Shown: piece after piece, positions 1 through 10,570 of the stretch
Numbering within the stretch: the stretch's first letter is position 1
How the letters are laid out: each line of letters begins with the position of its first letter
DNA from: Ontholestes murinus
Lineage: Eukaryota > Arthropoda > Insecta > Coleoptera > Staphylinidae
Assembly: GCA_963969525.1 (NCBI GenBank)
Contig: OZ018387.1
Span: 9,052,001-9,116,000 of the forward strand
DNA length: 64,000 nucleotides
Direction: 5' to 3'
Translations under genes and position numbers: made by a program
Notes under the pieces: generated by a model
What the model saw: the letters and a program-made list of their open reading frames with translations, nothing else
What the model was told of the DNA's origin: nothing
Database searches by the model: none

Positions 1-1480
1 TTCGCGAGTAGGTGATGTGTAAGCTAGGATGCATAACAATTCCCTAAACGTTGAGCTCTGACCTACAAAGGGACCGCTATTGATTTCAGCCGTGCTAGAC
101 ATCCCCGAGGACGGCGTGGGCGGGTTGTAGAAGGTCTGCTGCGAGGGTGCCGAAATGACGTTTTGCGATCATGTTCAGCGGGGGGTAAATGGAAATTGGA
201 AATTCAAGGGCCATACTTAAAACTATATTTAGGTTGGATGTAATTTATTTTTGAAAACATCATAATTATTATATTGTAAACATAAATAGTGTTCATTCGG
301 GTCAAGCTATAATAAATTTTAATCTGCTTAAAGGTCAAGGACATATAATCTCTGCTATGGTATAAACCGATTAGTATATTCAGCCACTTGAATCAGCTAT
401 TCATGGGTACTTAGGAGGCACGCTCGTGAATATAAATGAATGGACGCGTGATGGCAGGTCGGGGTTTTATTTATAAATGGTATACATCTTAATTTTATAA
501 CTAATTATAACTATTTGTGCTTAATTTTTAACGTGCGTATTTTACTTTTTAGAAATATTGCAAATCATATTGAAAAACTATAAACCATCTTTTCATTGAT
601 AAAAATCAAAGATGAATAAGGTTCATAATTTTGATAATGAATTATATCATCATTCTATATTTTTTATTACAGATAAAAGCAAAAGAAAGACATTCAAGAC
701 AGAGAATATTTGATTTAGTCGGTAATCACTCTACATTCCACTACTGTATTGCATAAAAGAAATTAGTTGATATAGCCTACAATTTAAAATGTAAAGAGTA
801 AACAATTTAAACAATCTAAAAGAATGTGAGTATGTAAAAAAAACAAACATTTTCGCAATATAAAGGCATCAAATACATGTTTGTATTCGTTGGCATTGAC
901 AATGGAATTCCGTTTCCGAACTTTTCCACTGTCGTAAAATTCACTTGCATTTTTTACCGATAAATTTTATCACCTTAATGGAATTAATACAATGTATTGA
1001 CGTTACCTATTCCAGATTTAATATTTAAACAGATAAAATATTTAAAAGTTCAATTTCCTGTAGATTAAATGACTTATTTGACTTAAATATTTAAAATAAT
1101 AGGTTTTATAAATTGTAAAATAATTTTTATGTGGATAAAATGAGAAGAAAACGTGAATACTTTTAAGTAACAGAATAATTACAGTTAACACAATTAATTA
1201 AATAATAAGTAATTTAAGTAGATTTGATGTACAGTTTGAATATTTTTAATAGGATTTGCAAAGAAAATAAAGTAGATGTGAAAATATTGTTGGCGAGGCT
1301 CTAGATGAGACCCAACGCTGTCATATTACACTGCTAAAGTAATATTTATCGCCAGGAACAAACATTTATCTAAATTAACCACTCCCAGGTGGAACACTAT
1401 TACTTTAGATATATTTAGCAATAAATTCTAGTTAGAACAAATTGGAGGTAAAAGTTGGTGCCTGTCGTGACGGTGTGATG
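1..1480. other. AT-rich non-coding sequence with a GC-rich left edge
   Basis: Apart from the candidate minus-strand exon near the left edge, this stretch is AT-rich and has stops in all frames. I see no recognisable gene, RNA or transposon in it. It could be intron or intergenic DNA. Confidence 0.5.
63..138 (-). CDS. candidate internal exon of an unidentified gene (minus strand)
   Basis: A short GC-rich island interrupts AT-rich DNA. On the minus strand it has an open frame reading QTFYNPPTPSSGMSSTAEIN and onward, with the G/C-ending codon style seen in the transporter exons of this window. A possible acceptor (a pyrimidine-containing stretch ending CAG) lies just above 138 and a possible GT donor at 62-61. 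The frame also stays open to the window edge. The proline/serine-rich peptide matches no domain I recognise, and it is not the missing transporter N-terminus. It could be a low-complexity exon of a neighbouring or nested gene, a 5' UTR exon, or conserved non-coding DNA. Confidence 0.25.
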
Positions 1481-1484
1481 ATGA

Positions 1485-1960
1485 TTCAACCAGTGGCGTG
1501 CGCCCTTCCAGCAGAAGGACCAGCTTCTGCGTCTTCTACCCGCTAGGAAGATTCCTTCTGATAGTCATGTGTTGTACGTCTGGATAAAAACGTCTGGTCG
1601 GGACCTGACTTCAGAGCTAAGTTTGGAATGCCGTTCAGGCCTGGAGCTTTCGAGTTTCCAAGTTTACCGCAAGCGCAAGCTCCGCCTTCGTCACAGTCTG
1701 TGAGTCCGAGCTATGATCAAGTGGCAGATCTTCGGTGTAGGCAAGTTCTGGCTGGTCAGGAAACAATGTTGTCATGAACCTTTTCAGAAACTTCGGGCTG
1801 GATGATGAAGCCGTCATCAAGCTTTTCAGTCGAGCTATTACTGTTCTGTAAGGCTCTCTTCAGATGCGCCGCTTGTTCATCTTTATTGCTCGCCTGAGTG
1901 CTCCTCCTGCCTCATGGTGTCGAAACCTCAGGATATCATAATTCTCGCAATCTCGGGCGC
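1485..1960 (-). pseudogene. R1-group non-LTR retrotransposon ORF2, linker and start of reverse transcriptase (decayed)
   Basis: On the minus strand, 1820-1635 is open and reads a typical R1-group segment (LFPDQPELAYTEDLPLDHSS, then TKAELALAV) that precedes reverse transcriptase. Continuing with one frame change, the peptide PGLNGIPN matches the family PGPDGIPN motif. It is followed by a segment ending RRSWSFCWKG, like the usual R-x-x-LVLLPK block. The linker before it (1960-1830) holds a basic stretch like the ANKRRIWRE block between endonuclease and RT. Homology stops near 1485, so the RT catalytic core and 3' end are missing. Several frameshifts and stops show it is dead. Confidence 0.7.
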
Positions 1961-1972
1961 GAGAGTCCAGTG

Positions 1973-2717
1973 TTAGTTCACGACCGCATCGCTGCAAAGA
2001 CATTTATGTTTATGTTTATTAGTCTTTAGCTTCCTTTCCGAAAAAAATACATATGAATATACATAAATATTATAAAAAACGTACAAAAATTTTGGATGGA
2101 TGAAGCTGAACGTCCTCTTCCACCAAGCCTCGGAACGTATTGCCTTTAAAAGACCTGACGTTACACTTTGTTGGCGCTCGAAACTGCCCCTATCCACCTT
2201 CTGCAGCAATACTAAAGAGTATGCCTGATAGTAATTCTGGGTATAAAGGTCACTAACGTGCCAAGACGTGACTCGAGAAGAAAAGTTCTTGCTAGCAAAA
2301 GATACGATTACGATAAAGGAATTGCCGTTTCGTGTGAACGTTGGAGTTGTCTCTTTGTAGAGGAGCATCGCTTCCAGTGACCATGCAAAATCAGATAGGG
2401 CATCACCTCTCCAATTGGTTTCTCTGCTGCTTCATTATGTCGCCACCTGTGATGATGGGGGGCGTTGTTTCTTCACATTCTTCGCCAAGTCATTTAGCAG
2501 ATCCCCGAATTCACCCTGTATGGTGCTCCACAAATGCTGAAAACAGATGCCCGCCACTTTGACGTGAGAAAATCCATTCTTCATGCAAGCTGCGTTTTCT
2601 CGGCAAAGGACTGCGGCACAACCACACCGCTGCTTGGCTTGTAGGTCCGAAATCCAAGGATGTGAATCGCTGAATGTCCTTATAATTCTCTGACAGAATA
2701 GCAACGTCGATACCCAT
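1973..2717 (-). pseudogene. R1-group retrotransposon ORF2, apurinic-like endonuclease domain (decayed)
   Basis: Minus-strand reading from 2717 gives IDVAILSENYKDIQ, then an AAVWLCRSPL-type strand. In another frame it gives FSHVKVAGICFQ and EFGDLLNDLAKNVKKQRPP, matching the N-terminal half of the R1-type endonuclease, whose usual order is VALLSEPY, AAIW, VRVGGV, F..LLDDL, IIAGDFNAW. From about 2341 another open stretch reads TFTRNGNSF, then SFASKNFSSRVTSWHVSDLY, matching the C-terminal endonuclease block (TFVS...W.VSDEYTHSDH). The frame changes several times, and 1980-2110 looks like unrelated inserted AT-rich sequence. It sits in the correct order between ORF1 (higher coordinates) and RT (lower coordinates). 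Confidence 0.75.
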
Positions 2718-2759
2718 TTACGGTCATGAACGGCTTGCTTCAGCAGATTCTGCGCTGCC

Positions 2760-3235
2760 TCGCAGTTTTTTCATCTCCCAAATGCTATCTTCGTTGCTCA
2801 CTGTGCCTCCTTGCTTTTTCCGCCCTCATGAGTGTTAATAACTGTTTGACCCCTTGCAATCACACGCCAAGTACCCAAAGGCCTAGCACCTGTAGCACTT
2901 TCCTACATTTTGCTTCTTCCTGATATGGCAGTTGACCCAGCCAAAGCACATTCGGCCATTCTCTACCGTCTTTCTAGCTAGGTTCGTGGGCAGACTAACC
3001 ACTGCTATCTGCGTACCCTTGTACGCCTTGCGGATTGACTTAACAGCCGCTTCGTACCTCTCGCCCAGAGCGTCATAGACCTTAACAATGATCGTCAGCT
3101 CGTCAAAATCTCGGATTTCAAACAGCATCTCGTCAGTCCGGGTTACGACGTTTGCTGACTCGCACAGCGTACGAGGATGGTTGTGGCGGACTTTCCCAGC
3201 TCTAGCAGCAGGTCACCAGCCGCGTTCCTACGTAC
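2760..3235 (-). pseudogene. R1-group retrotransposon ORF1 (gag-like, zinc-knuckle) remnant
   Basis: The minus-strand frame 3128-2883 encodes about 80 residues starting MLFEIRDFDELT and ending GWVNCHIRKKQNVGKCYRC. This is the typical end of an R1-type gag: an EIRDLDE block, then the first CCHC knuckle preceded by C-x-VR. A frameshift after CYRC moves the rest of the knuckle to another frame (GYLACDCKG). Upstream, 3235-3130 encodes AGDLLLELGKSA, also typical of this gag. Such proteins bind element RNA. Here the frame is broken at least twice. Confidence 0.75.
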
Positions 3236-3239
3236 CTTA

Positions 3240-3900
3240 TAATAATAATAGCCATTATTTAACAATCTTACATACTAAACCTTTTTCTTAAATACTAATT
3301 TTCAATAATTGACATCAGTTCCACGAAGATTATCTTGCTTCCCAGTATAGGCCTACCCTAAAGCCTGCACTAGAATGTGATGATGTTGTATTGTCTCAGA
3401 CACTACTCAGTAACGTCCTTGACCCACCTTAGCGACACGTTTTCTGATCTCCTTAAGGAAGGGACGAATATTCACTTCCTTCAGCGATCGCTTTCCTTTA
3501 CTTTTACTATCACGATATCTGGATGTGATGATTTCAGTTTTGCTGGTCATGAGCGTTACTACTTTCTGCAAATCCTTTCGTTGGTTAGCTCCTGTCCCGG
3601 TAACTCCGTGGAAGTTCTTTGTGCTGGTTATACTTTAGTTGATGGTGCGTTCCTCCTCTGTTCCGCTTTTGTGTGATTTTTCTCCCTCTTCTTTGCTTGC
3701 GCTTGTTCAGCATCTCCTGGTTTTGATTGCCTCGGCTCTTACGGTTAGCACGCAGACCATGAGCCGCCTGCGTTTCCGGCAGCGCTGTCTATTGCTCTAC
3801 ACTTCAACTAGGCGAGGTCTGTAGACTCCGATTAAAACGCTGTGCCCGAAATCTCGTCGAACTGCCTCCGAATCCAGGCAAGACTCCTCTTGATCTCCTG
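3240..3900 (-). pseudogene. probable N-terminal ORF1 region of the R1-group element
   Basis: This lies upstream of the gag knuckle on the minus strand. Frames there are basic and serine/lysine-rich (for example MTSKTEIITSRYRDSKSKGK at about 3565-3500), as is usual for the poorly conserved N-terminus of non-LTR gag proteins. I cannot align it residue by residue. The assignment rests on position, composition and a basic character like the neighbouring ORF1 pieces. Confidence 0.4.
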
Positions 3901-3929
3901 GTGCACAATGTGCTTGAGCCTCGCAAACT

Positions 3930-4260
3930 CGTATATCTCCGTTGCTACATAAATGGTGATTTATGTAAAAAAATGTATGAAAGTTTCGGACCTGAGAGCG
4001 GTAAGGTAGAACAGAAGAAACTGGATATTTGTAGAATTAAAAGAACCACCATCGGTATTTGGATGAAAAGGAAATATGTATGATGAAAAATCGTTCATAC
4101 GAATTAGATCATCCAGAACTCCATGACATTATGGCAGATTACATCAACTCAATCCTGTTATTGAGACCGACTGACATCTTACATCTTTGCTCCCGGACGC
4201 ACAAACTGGCCTCACCAGAAATATGCTGAGCTCATTTTCGTTAACATTTACTTTGTAGTT
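3930..4260 (+). pseudogene. possible retrocopy or exon fragment of a RIIa-domain (RIIAD1-like) protein
   Basis: Plus-strand frames encode EQKKLDICRIKRTTIG (about 4009-4056). After a frame change come DHPELHDIMADYINSILLLR and PTDILHL, ending at a stop at 4227-4229. The order EQ-x-x-L-x-x-x-x-I-x-R-I-x-N, H-P-E-L, then an amphipathic helix pair ending L-x-R-P-x-D-I-L resembles the dimerisation/docking domain of small RIIa proteins such as RIIAD1, which dock A-kinase anchoring proteins, mostly in cilia and sperm. The frame break and the insertion between the halves argue for a dead retrocopy. A real exon of a neighbouring gene or a chance match cannot be ruled out. Confidence 0.35.
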
Positions 4261-4339
4261 TTGTCGGTGTAAGTATTTTGCTAGCGCATCGTAGGAAAGG
4301 AAGCGGGCCAGAAATTGCTGAAAACAGGCTTTTTAAGCC

Positions 4340-4560
4340 TACTCTAGTTTCTTGAGGCCCAGCTTCTGCTTTGCCAGTCCCGGAATACACGGACGAACTG
4401 GCGCACGGATTCTGATTTCTGATCAGGGCCCGAAGGGACTGGTCACTGGACGCATCAACCCCCGCAAGGGCACTCCTAGTAAGCTACAACACAGTCCGAC
4501 CGATTTGATTTTTTTTCGGGGTTTTCCTTCCCCTAGTTTTTTTTTCCTTGAGAGATACTT
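4340..4560 (-). repeat. 5' UTR-like segment of the R1-group element, recurring in the heptamer array
   Basis: This GC-richer block lies beyond the ORF1 end of the minus-strand element, where its 5' UTR should be. Its right part (AAGCTACAACACAGTCCGAC followed by a T-run) recurs in diverged form at about 8885-8940 and 10425-10485, inside the heptamer array. The array therefore contains duplicated pieces of the same element or of a linked sequence. Confidence 0.45.
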
Positions 4561-6660
4561 TATTTGCTTATTTCCCTCTATCAAGCTACTCCCTATGCGC
4601 TACCTGACTACAGACTGTTATCTGTCATTTATGATACATGATGATACATTTCGTATCTATCACGTTACCAATCATCTGCTATCTATTTTCTGTCATCTCT
4701 AATTTGTTACTAGATATATAAAACATTTCATCTATCACATGTCAACTAACATCTACCATCTGCCTTTTATTAATTTTTCATCTATCCCATGTTGTTAACC
4801 ATCCATCAACTATCTTTTGTCATCCAAACATATCATCTGTCAACTGCTAAGAACTGTAACATATTATCTATTAATTACCATCTACCATTTGTCATCTATC
4901 ATCTGCCAACTACCCCCTACCATTTAGTATCTATTTCGTTACTAATCATCTGTCATCTATCACTTATTTCTTGGTATATAAAATATGACATTTGTCACCT
5001 CTCAACTGCCATCTACATTTTGTTATTGTCATTTATCACATTTTTTAATCATACATCAACTGTCATACGTGACAGTTAACCTTTGGTAGTAACTGTCATC
5101 TATCATTATCAGTCAACTCAAAAAAAGAATCAATAATTTATCATCTATCATCTATCACCTATCGTATGTCATCTATCATCTGGCATCTGTCACTTGTCAT
5201 CTGTCATCTGATATTAATCATCTCTAATCTGCTCTCTGTATCTTATCATTAACCATCTGTCATCTGTCACTTGTCATCTGTCGTATTTGATCTATCATAA
5301 ATAATATATCATAAAAAAATGTAAAAATAGAAGACATATCTAAACAGTGATTTAAATTTAAATAAAAAGAAAACTTTTCAAAATTTTATATTTAATAACT
5401 CGACATTTGATTATACACATATTGTATATAAAATATACAAAGATACAACAACATATGACAATCGATAGTAGAAAGTTTGTTTTCTCGTCTGTTATTTGAT
5501 ATTTGATAAGAACAATTTCTTAATAATATATTGAAATATTAACTTTTGTGATTCCATTTTTTTCTCCAGTAACATTAAACAAAGCAAATCTGTCAATTGT
5601 CATCTGTCATCTACCATTTATAATATGCCACCGACTAATATAATCTATCGTTCATTTGTCATCTATCTGTCATCTGTCACCTGTTACCTGCAATTTGTAA
5701 TTTGTCATCTGGCATCTATTGATTGTCATGAATCACCTGTCATCATCAATTTCCTGCAGACGCGCCATATAAAGGTTATAGACACCCACTTTAGTATCAT
5801 CTATTATTTGTCACCCAACATTTTTGTCATTTGTTATTTGTCAACTGTATGTTATTTATCATCTGTCATCTATATATTACATCTATCATCGGTCATGTCA
5901 TCTATCATATGTCATCTGTCATCTATCATCTGCTATCTGCCATATCTAATCTAATAATATATCGTAAAAAAATTGTAAAAAGAGAAGACAAAATTTAAAT
6001 ATTGAGTTAAATTAAAAGACAGAAAGAATGTTTTCAAAATTGTATGTAATTAATAGCTCGACAATTAATATAGAGCATTGACAATTTACATATGATCAAC
6101 GATAGTAGAAAGATTTTTCTTTTATTTGTTATTTTGATAACAACAATTTCTTAAGAAAAAATATGCAAACATTAACTTTTGTGATTCCATTTTTTTCCTC
6201 TAGAAACATTAAAAATAGCAAATCAGTCAATTGTCATCTGTCAGTGACATACAATAGATGATAAATGTATGTATGACTTAAGTAATCTATCATCTGTCAT
6301 GTGTCATGTTAACTGTTGCAATTCTACGTTCTTCTCCAGAAAAATTAAGCAAAGCAAATCTGTCAATTGTCACCTGTCATCTATCATTTATCAAATGTGA
6401 CTGGTTCATGTAATCTATCATTTGACATCTGTCAGCTATCAACTATCATCTGTCATCTGTTAACTATAATGTGTCATGTATCATTTGTTATTTGTCATCT
6501 GTTGTTTATCATCTGTCATCTGCCATCTGTCACCTGTCGTCTAATAATTAATCATAGAAACTTGTAAAAAAGGAAACATATTTAAATACTGTTTAAAATT
6601 AAAAGCCAGAAAGAATATCTTCAAAATATTATGTGATCAATAACTCAACATTTAATTAAA

Positions 6661-7167
6661 AATGGTGATGTGGCCATCATAGTACTTTCCCTATATTTTT
6701 CTCGAAAACTATGAAGTTTACGCAAAAATGTTATTCTTAATGATTTGTTCATTTTTGAATTTTCTACAATTATTTGTAATACAAGTTTCATGTAACTCCT
6801 ATAGTTTGTTAGCAATTTGCAAAAAATATCAAAATTTTAAATTTTTACTTTTTTGTGCAAAAGTTAAGAATTTTATGAAAAACATGTTCAAACAAAACTT
6901 GTTCAGTTCTTTATTTCCTTTAACTTTTGTTTGAACCATATTTTAAAATTTCCCATATTTAGAAAAATATTACCAAAAAACCGAAAAACGCCTCGAGTAA
7001 ACAACCACTTCCGGTTTATAAATGTTCACCAAAAGCTTTTCAGTTCCAGTTTTTAACGACAAAATCTTAAGTTTAAAGTTTCATCTCGAACAGATAATTC
7101 CTTTTTGAGATACAGCACCCACCGACAGACACACACACACAGACAAAAAAAATTTTTTTCTAGATAA
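6661..7167 (+). mobile_element. non-autonomous DNA-transposon-like insertion, 3'-truncated copy
   Basis: About 500 bp begins GGTGATGTGGCCATCATAG then TACTTTCCCTATA, and ends in a (CA/GACA)n tract followed by A and T runs. It is closely related to the longer copy at 7746-8380. The paralogous empty site at about 11459-11500 (CATTTAATTAAAAATATACA) places the insertion between the ATTAAAA and AATATACAG parts. The 3' end, including the expected terminal repeat, is missing. Confidence 0.65.
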
Positions 7168-7745
7168 AAAAATATACAGTACTAACAGGTGACATATGTA
7201 CAAACATATGACAAACTATAGTAGAAAGAGTTGTTCTGTTATTTGTTATTTTGACAACGATTTCTTGAAAACATATGCGGACATTAGCTTTTGTGATTAC
7301 ATTCCTTTTCTTCAGAAACATTAAAAGTAACAAATCTGTCAATTGTTGTCTGTCAGTGACGTATAATAGATGATAAATGTATCATCTATTATATGTCAAT
7401 GGCTTAGGTAATCTATCATCTGTCATCTGTCACATTAACTTTTGCGATTCCACGCTTTCCTCCAGAAACATTAAGCAAAGAAAATCTATCATCTGTCATC
7501 TGTAATCTAGCATTTATAATATGTCACTGGTTTATGTAATCTATCATCTGAAATCTGTCAACTATCAACTATCATCTGTCATCTGTCATCTATAATGTGT
7601 CACGTATCTTTGTTATTTGTCATCTATTGTTTGTCATCTGTCATCTGTCATCAGCCATCTGTCACCTCTGATCTAATATAATAATTAATCATAAAATATT
7701 GTAAAAAAGGGAAACATATTTAAATACTGATTGAAATTAAAAGAC

Positions 7746-8380
7746 AAAAATGGTGATGTGGCCATCATAGTACTTTCCCTATATTTTTCTCGAAAACTAT
7801 GAGGTTTACGTAAAAAGGTTATTCTTAATAATTTGTTTAATTTTAAATTCTCTACAATTATTTGTTATATAAGTTTCATGTAACATCAATGGTTTATTAG
7901 CAAATAGCAAAAAATGTCAACATTTTCAATTTTTATTTTTTTTCTTGAAAGTTAATAATTTTTTGAAAAAAATGTTCAAATAAAACTTGTTCATTTTATT
8001 ATACCCTTTAACTTTTGTTTGAACCGTTTTTTAAAATTTTTCATATTTAGAAAAATATTACCAAAAAACAAAAAAACGCCTCGAGTAATCATCCACTTCC
8101 GGTCTATGAATGTTCACCAAAAGCTTTTCAGTTCCAGTTTTTAACGATAAAACCTTAAGTTTAAAGTTTCATCTCAAACCGATAATTCGTTTTTGAGATA
8201 CAGCGCCCACCGACAGACAGACACACAGACACACATACAGACACAAAATTTTTTTTTCCAGAAATTAGTGTTTTGGACTCAGGGGACCCCAAAACGGATA
8301 TTTCCGCAAAAAAAATTTTTCAAAAAAAAATCACGAAAACAATACTCCCCCTATATACTACGTGTATAGGGAAAGTAAAA
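7746..8380 (+). mobile_element. MITE-like insertion with TACTTTCCCTATA terminal repeats
   Basis: About 630 bp. Near the left end is TACTTTCCCTATA and at the right end TATAGGGAAAGTA, an exact 13-bp inverted pair. Inside are a (GACA)n tract, GGGGACCCCAAAACGG and A/T runs, and there is no transposase frame. The paralogous empty site at about 12020-12045 (TAAAAGACAAAAAGAATGCT) defines both edges, so the element inserted after the array units had been duplicated. I cannot name the superfamily from sequence alone. Confidence 0.7.
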
Positions 8381-8874
8381 AGAATGCTTTCAAAATTTGA
8401 TGTGATCAATAACTCAACATTTAATTGAAAATATACAGTATTGAAAGAGTTTTACTGTTATTTGTTATTTTGACAACAAAAACTTCTTAAAAACATATGC
8501 GAACATTTACATTTGTGATTCCATTTTGTTTCCTCTATAAACATAAAAAGTAGCAAATCTGTCAATTGTCATCTGTCATCTGTCATATTAACTGTTGCGA
8601 TTCCACGTTTTCCTCCATAAATATTAAGTGAAACAATTCTGTCAATTGTCATCTGTCATCTATCATTTATAATATGTCACTGATTTATGTAATCTATCAT
8701 TTGACATCTGTTAACTATCAACTATCATCTGCCATTTGTCATCAGCCATTTTTCATGAGTCATGTGTTATGTGTTATTTGACATCTGTCATCTGTCATTA
8801 ATCACCTGTAATCTCTTATTTATCATCAATAATTTATCATAAAAATGGTATAATGAAAGAATATGAACAAAGAG

Positions 8875-8960
8875 AATATCAGACCTCGAAAGAGCACACC
8901 CATCGGGCTACAGCACAGTAGGATCGATTTAATTTTTTTTTTCTTTATCTGGGGACGCAC
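8875..8960 (-). repeat. retroelement 5'-like fragment inside heptamer array
   Basis: Contains CGGGCTACAGCACAGTAGGA plus a T-run, a diverged copy of the block at about 4470-4520. It is followed by GGGGACGCACCACGTAGAGG, shared with 10536 and 12545. Confidence 0.45.
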
Positions 8961-9548
8961 CACGTAGAGGTTATAAACTCTCACTTTAGTGTCATCTATC
9001 ATCTGTCACCTAACATTTATCATCTGTCTTCTGTCATCTGTCTTCTATCATATGTCATCTGTCATCTATCATCTGTCATCTATCACCTATAGTCTGTCAT
9101 CTGTCATGTCACTTGTCATCTCTCATTTGTCACCTGTCATATGTCGACTATCCCCAATAGTATATCATAAAAAATTGTAAAAAAGAAAAATATCTAAATA
9201 TTGATTACGTTTAATTGAAAATATACAATATTGACCGGTGACATATGTCAAATGATGGTAGGAAATATTTTTCTGTTATTTGTTTTTTGTCAACAATAAT
9301 TTCTTAATAATATATGCGAACATTAACTTTTATGATTCCACTTTTTCTTCCAGAAACATTAGGTAAATCAAATCTGTCAATTGTCATCTACCATCTATCA
9401 TATGTCAATGACTTATGTAATCTATCTTTTGACATCAATCAACTATCATCTGTTATCTGTCATCTGTCAATTATCTATAATAAAATTACTAAAATCAAAG
9501 AATATTTACATTTAAACTAAAAGAAAAATGAATTTGAATTAAAAGTCA

Positions 9549-9797
<249 letters not shown>

Positions 9798-10399
9798 TCT
9801 ATCTTCTACCTCTTCTCATCTGTCATCTGTCATCTATCATATTTCATCTGCTATGTGTCATCTATCATTTACCATCTACCTCTCATCTAATAATGTATCA
9901 CAAAAAATTGTAAAAACCAAAGAAAATTTTAAAAAATGATTAAAATTAAGACAGAAATTAAAGTAAGTGTGTTTTCAAAATTTTATGTGTTCAATAACTC
10001 AACATTTAATTGAAAATATACAATATTGGCATTTGACATATGACAAACGCCAGTAAAAAGATTTGTTCTGTTATTTGCTATTTTGACAATAACAATATGC
10101 AAATTATAACTTTTGTATTTCCACATTTTCCTCCAGAAGAATGGAAATCTGTCAATTGTCATCTGTCATCTATCATTTGATATCTGTCAACTATCAACGA
10201 TCATCTGACCTCTGTCAAATATCATCTGTCATTTGGCATCTATCATCTGTCATCTGTCATCTGTAATCTGATATCTAGCAACTGTCATCTGCCATCTGTC
10301 ACCTGTCGTCTGCCATTTGACGATGAATCATCTTTAATCACCTGTCATCTGTCATTTGTCATGATAATATTCTATTATAAAAATAGTATAATCAAAAAA

Positions 10400-10570
10400 T
10401 ACCAACAAACAGACCATCAGCCCTCACAGGGACACTCATAGCGGGCTACAGCGCAGTCTGGTGGATTTGATTTTTCTTTCTTTTTTTCTTTTCTCCTGCC
10501 GTCTAAATCTAGCGAGCTACGACCCTAATCACCGCCTGGGGACGCGCGATGATGAGGTTATAGACGCCCA
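10400..10570 (-). repeat. retroelement 5'-like fragment inside heptamer array
   Basis: Contains GCGGGCTACAGCGCAGTCTG and a T-rich tract, then a GC-rich segment ending GGGGACGCGCGATGATGAGG. It is homologous to 4470-4550 and 8885-8960. It is flanked on both sides by heptamer repeats, so it is part of the larger duplicated unit. Confidence 0.45.
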
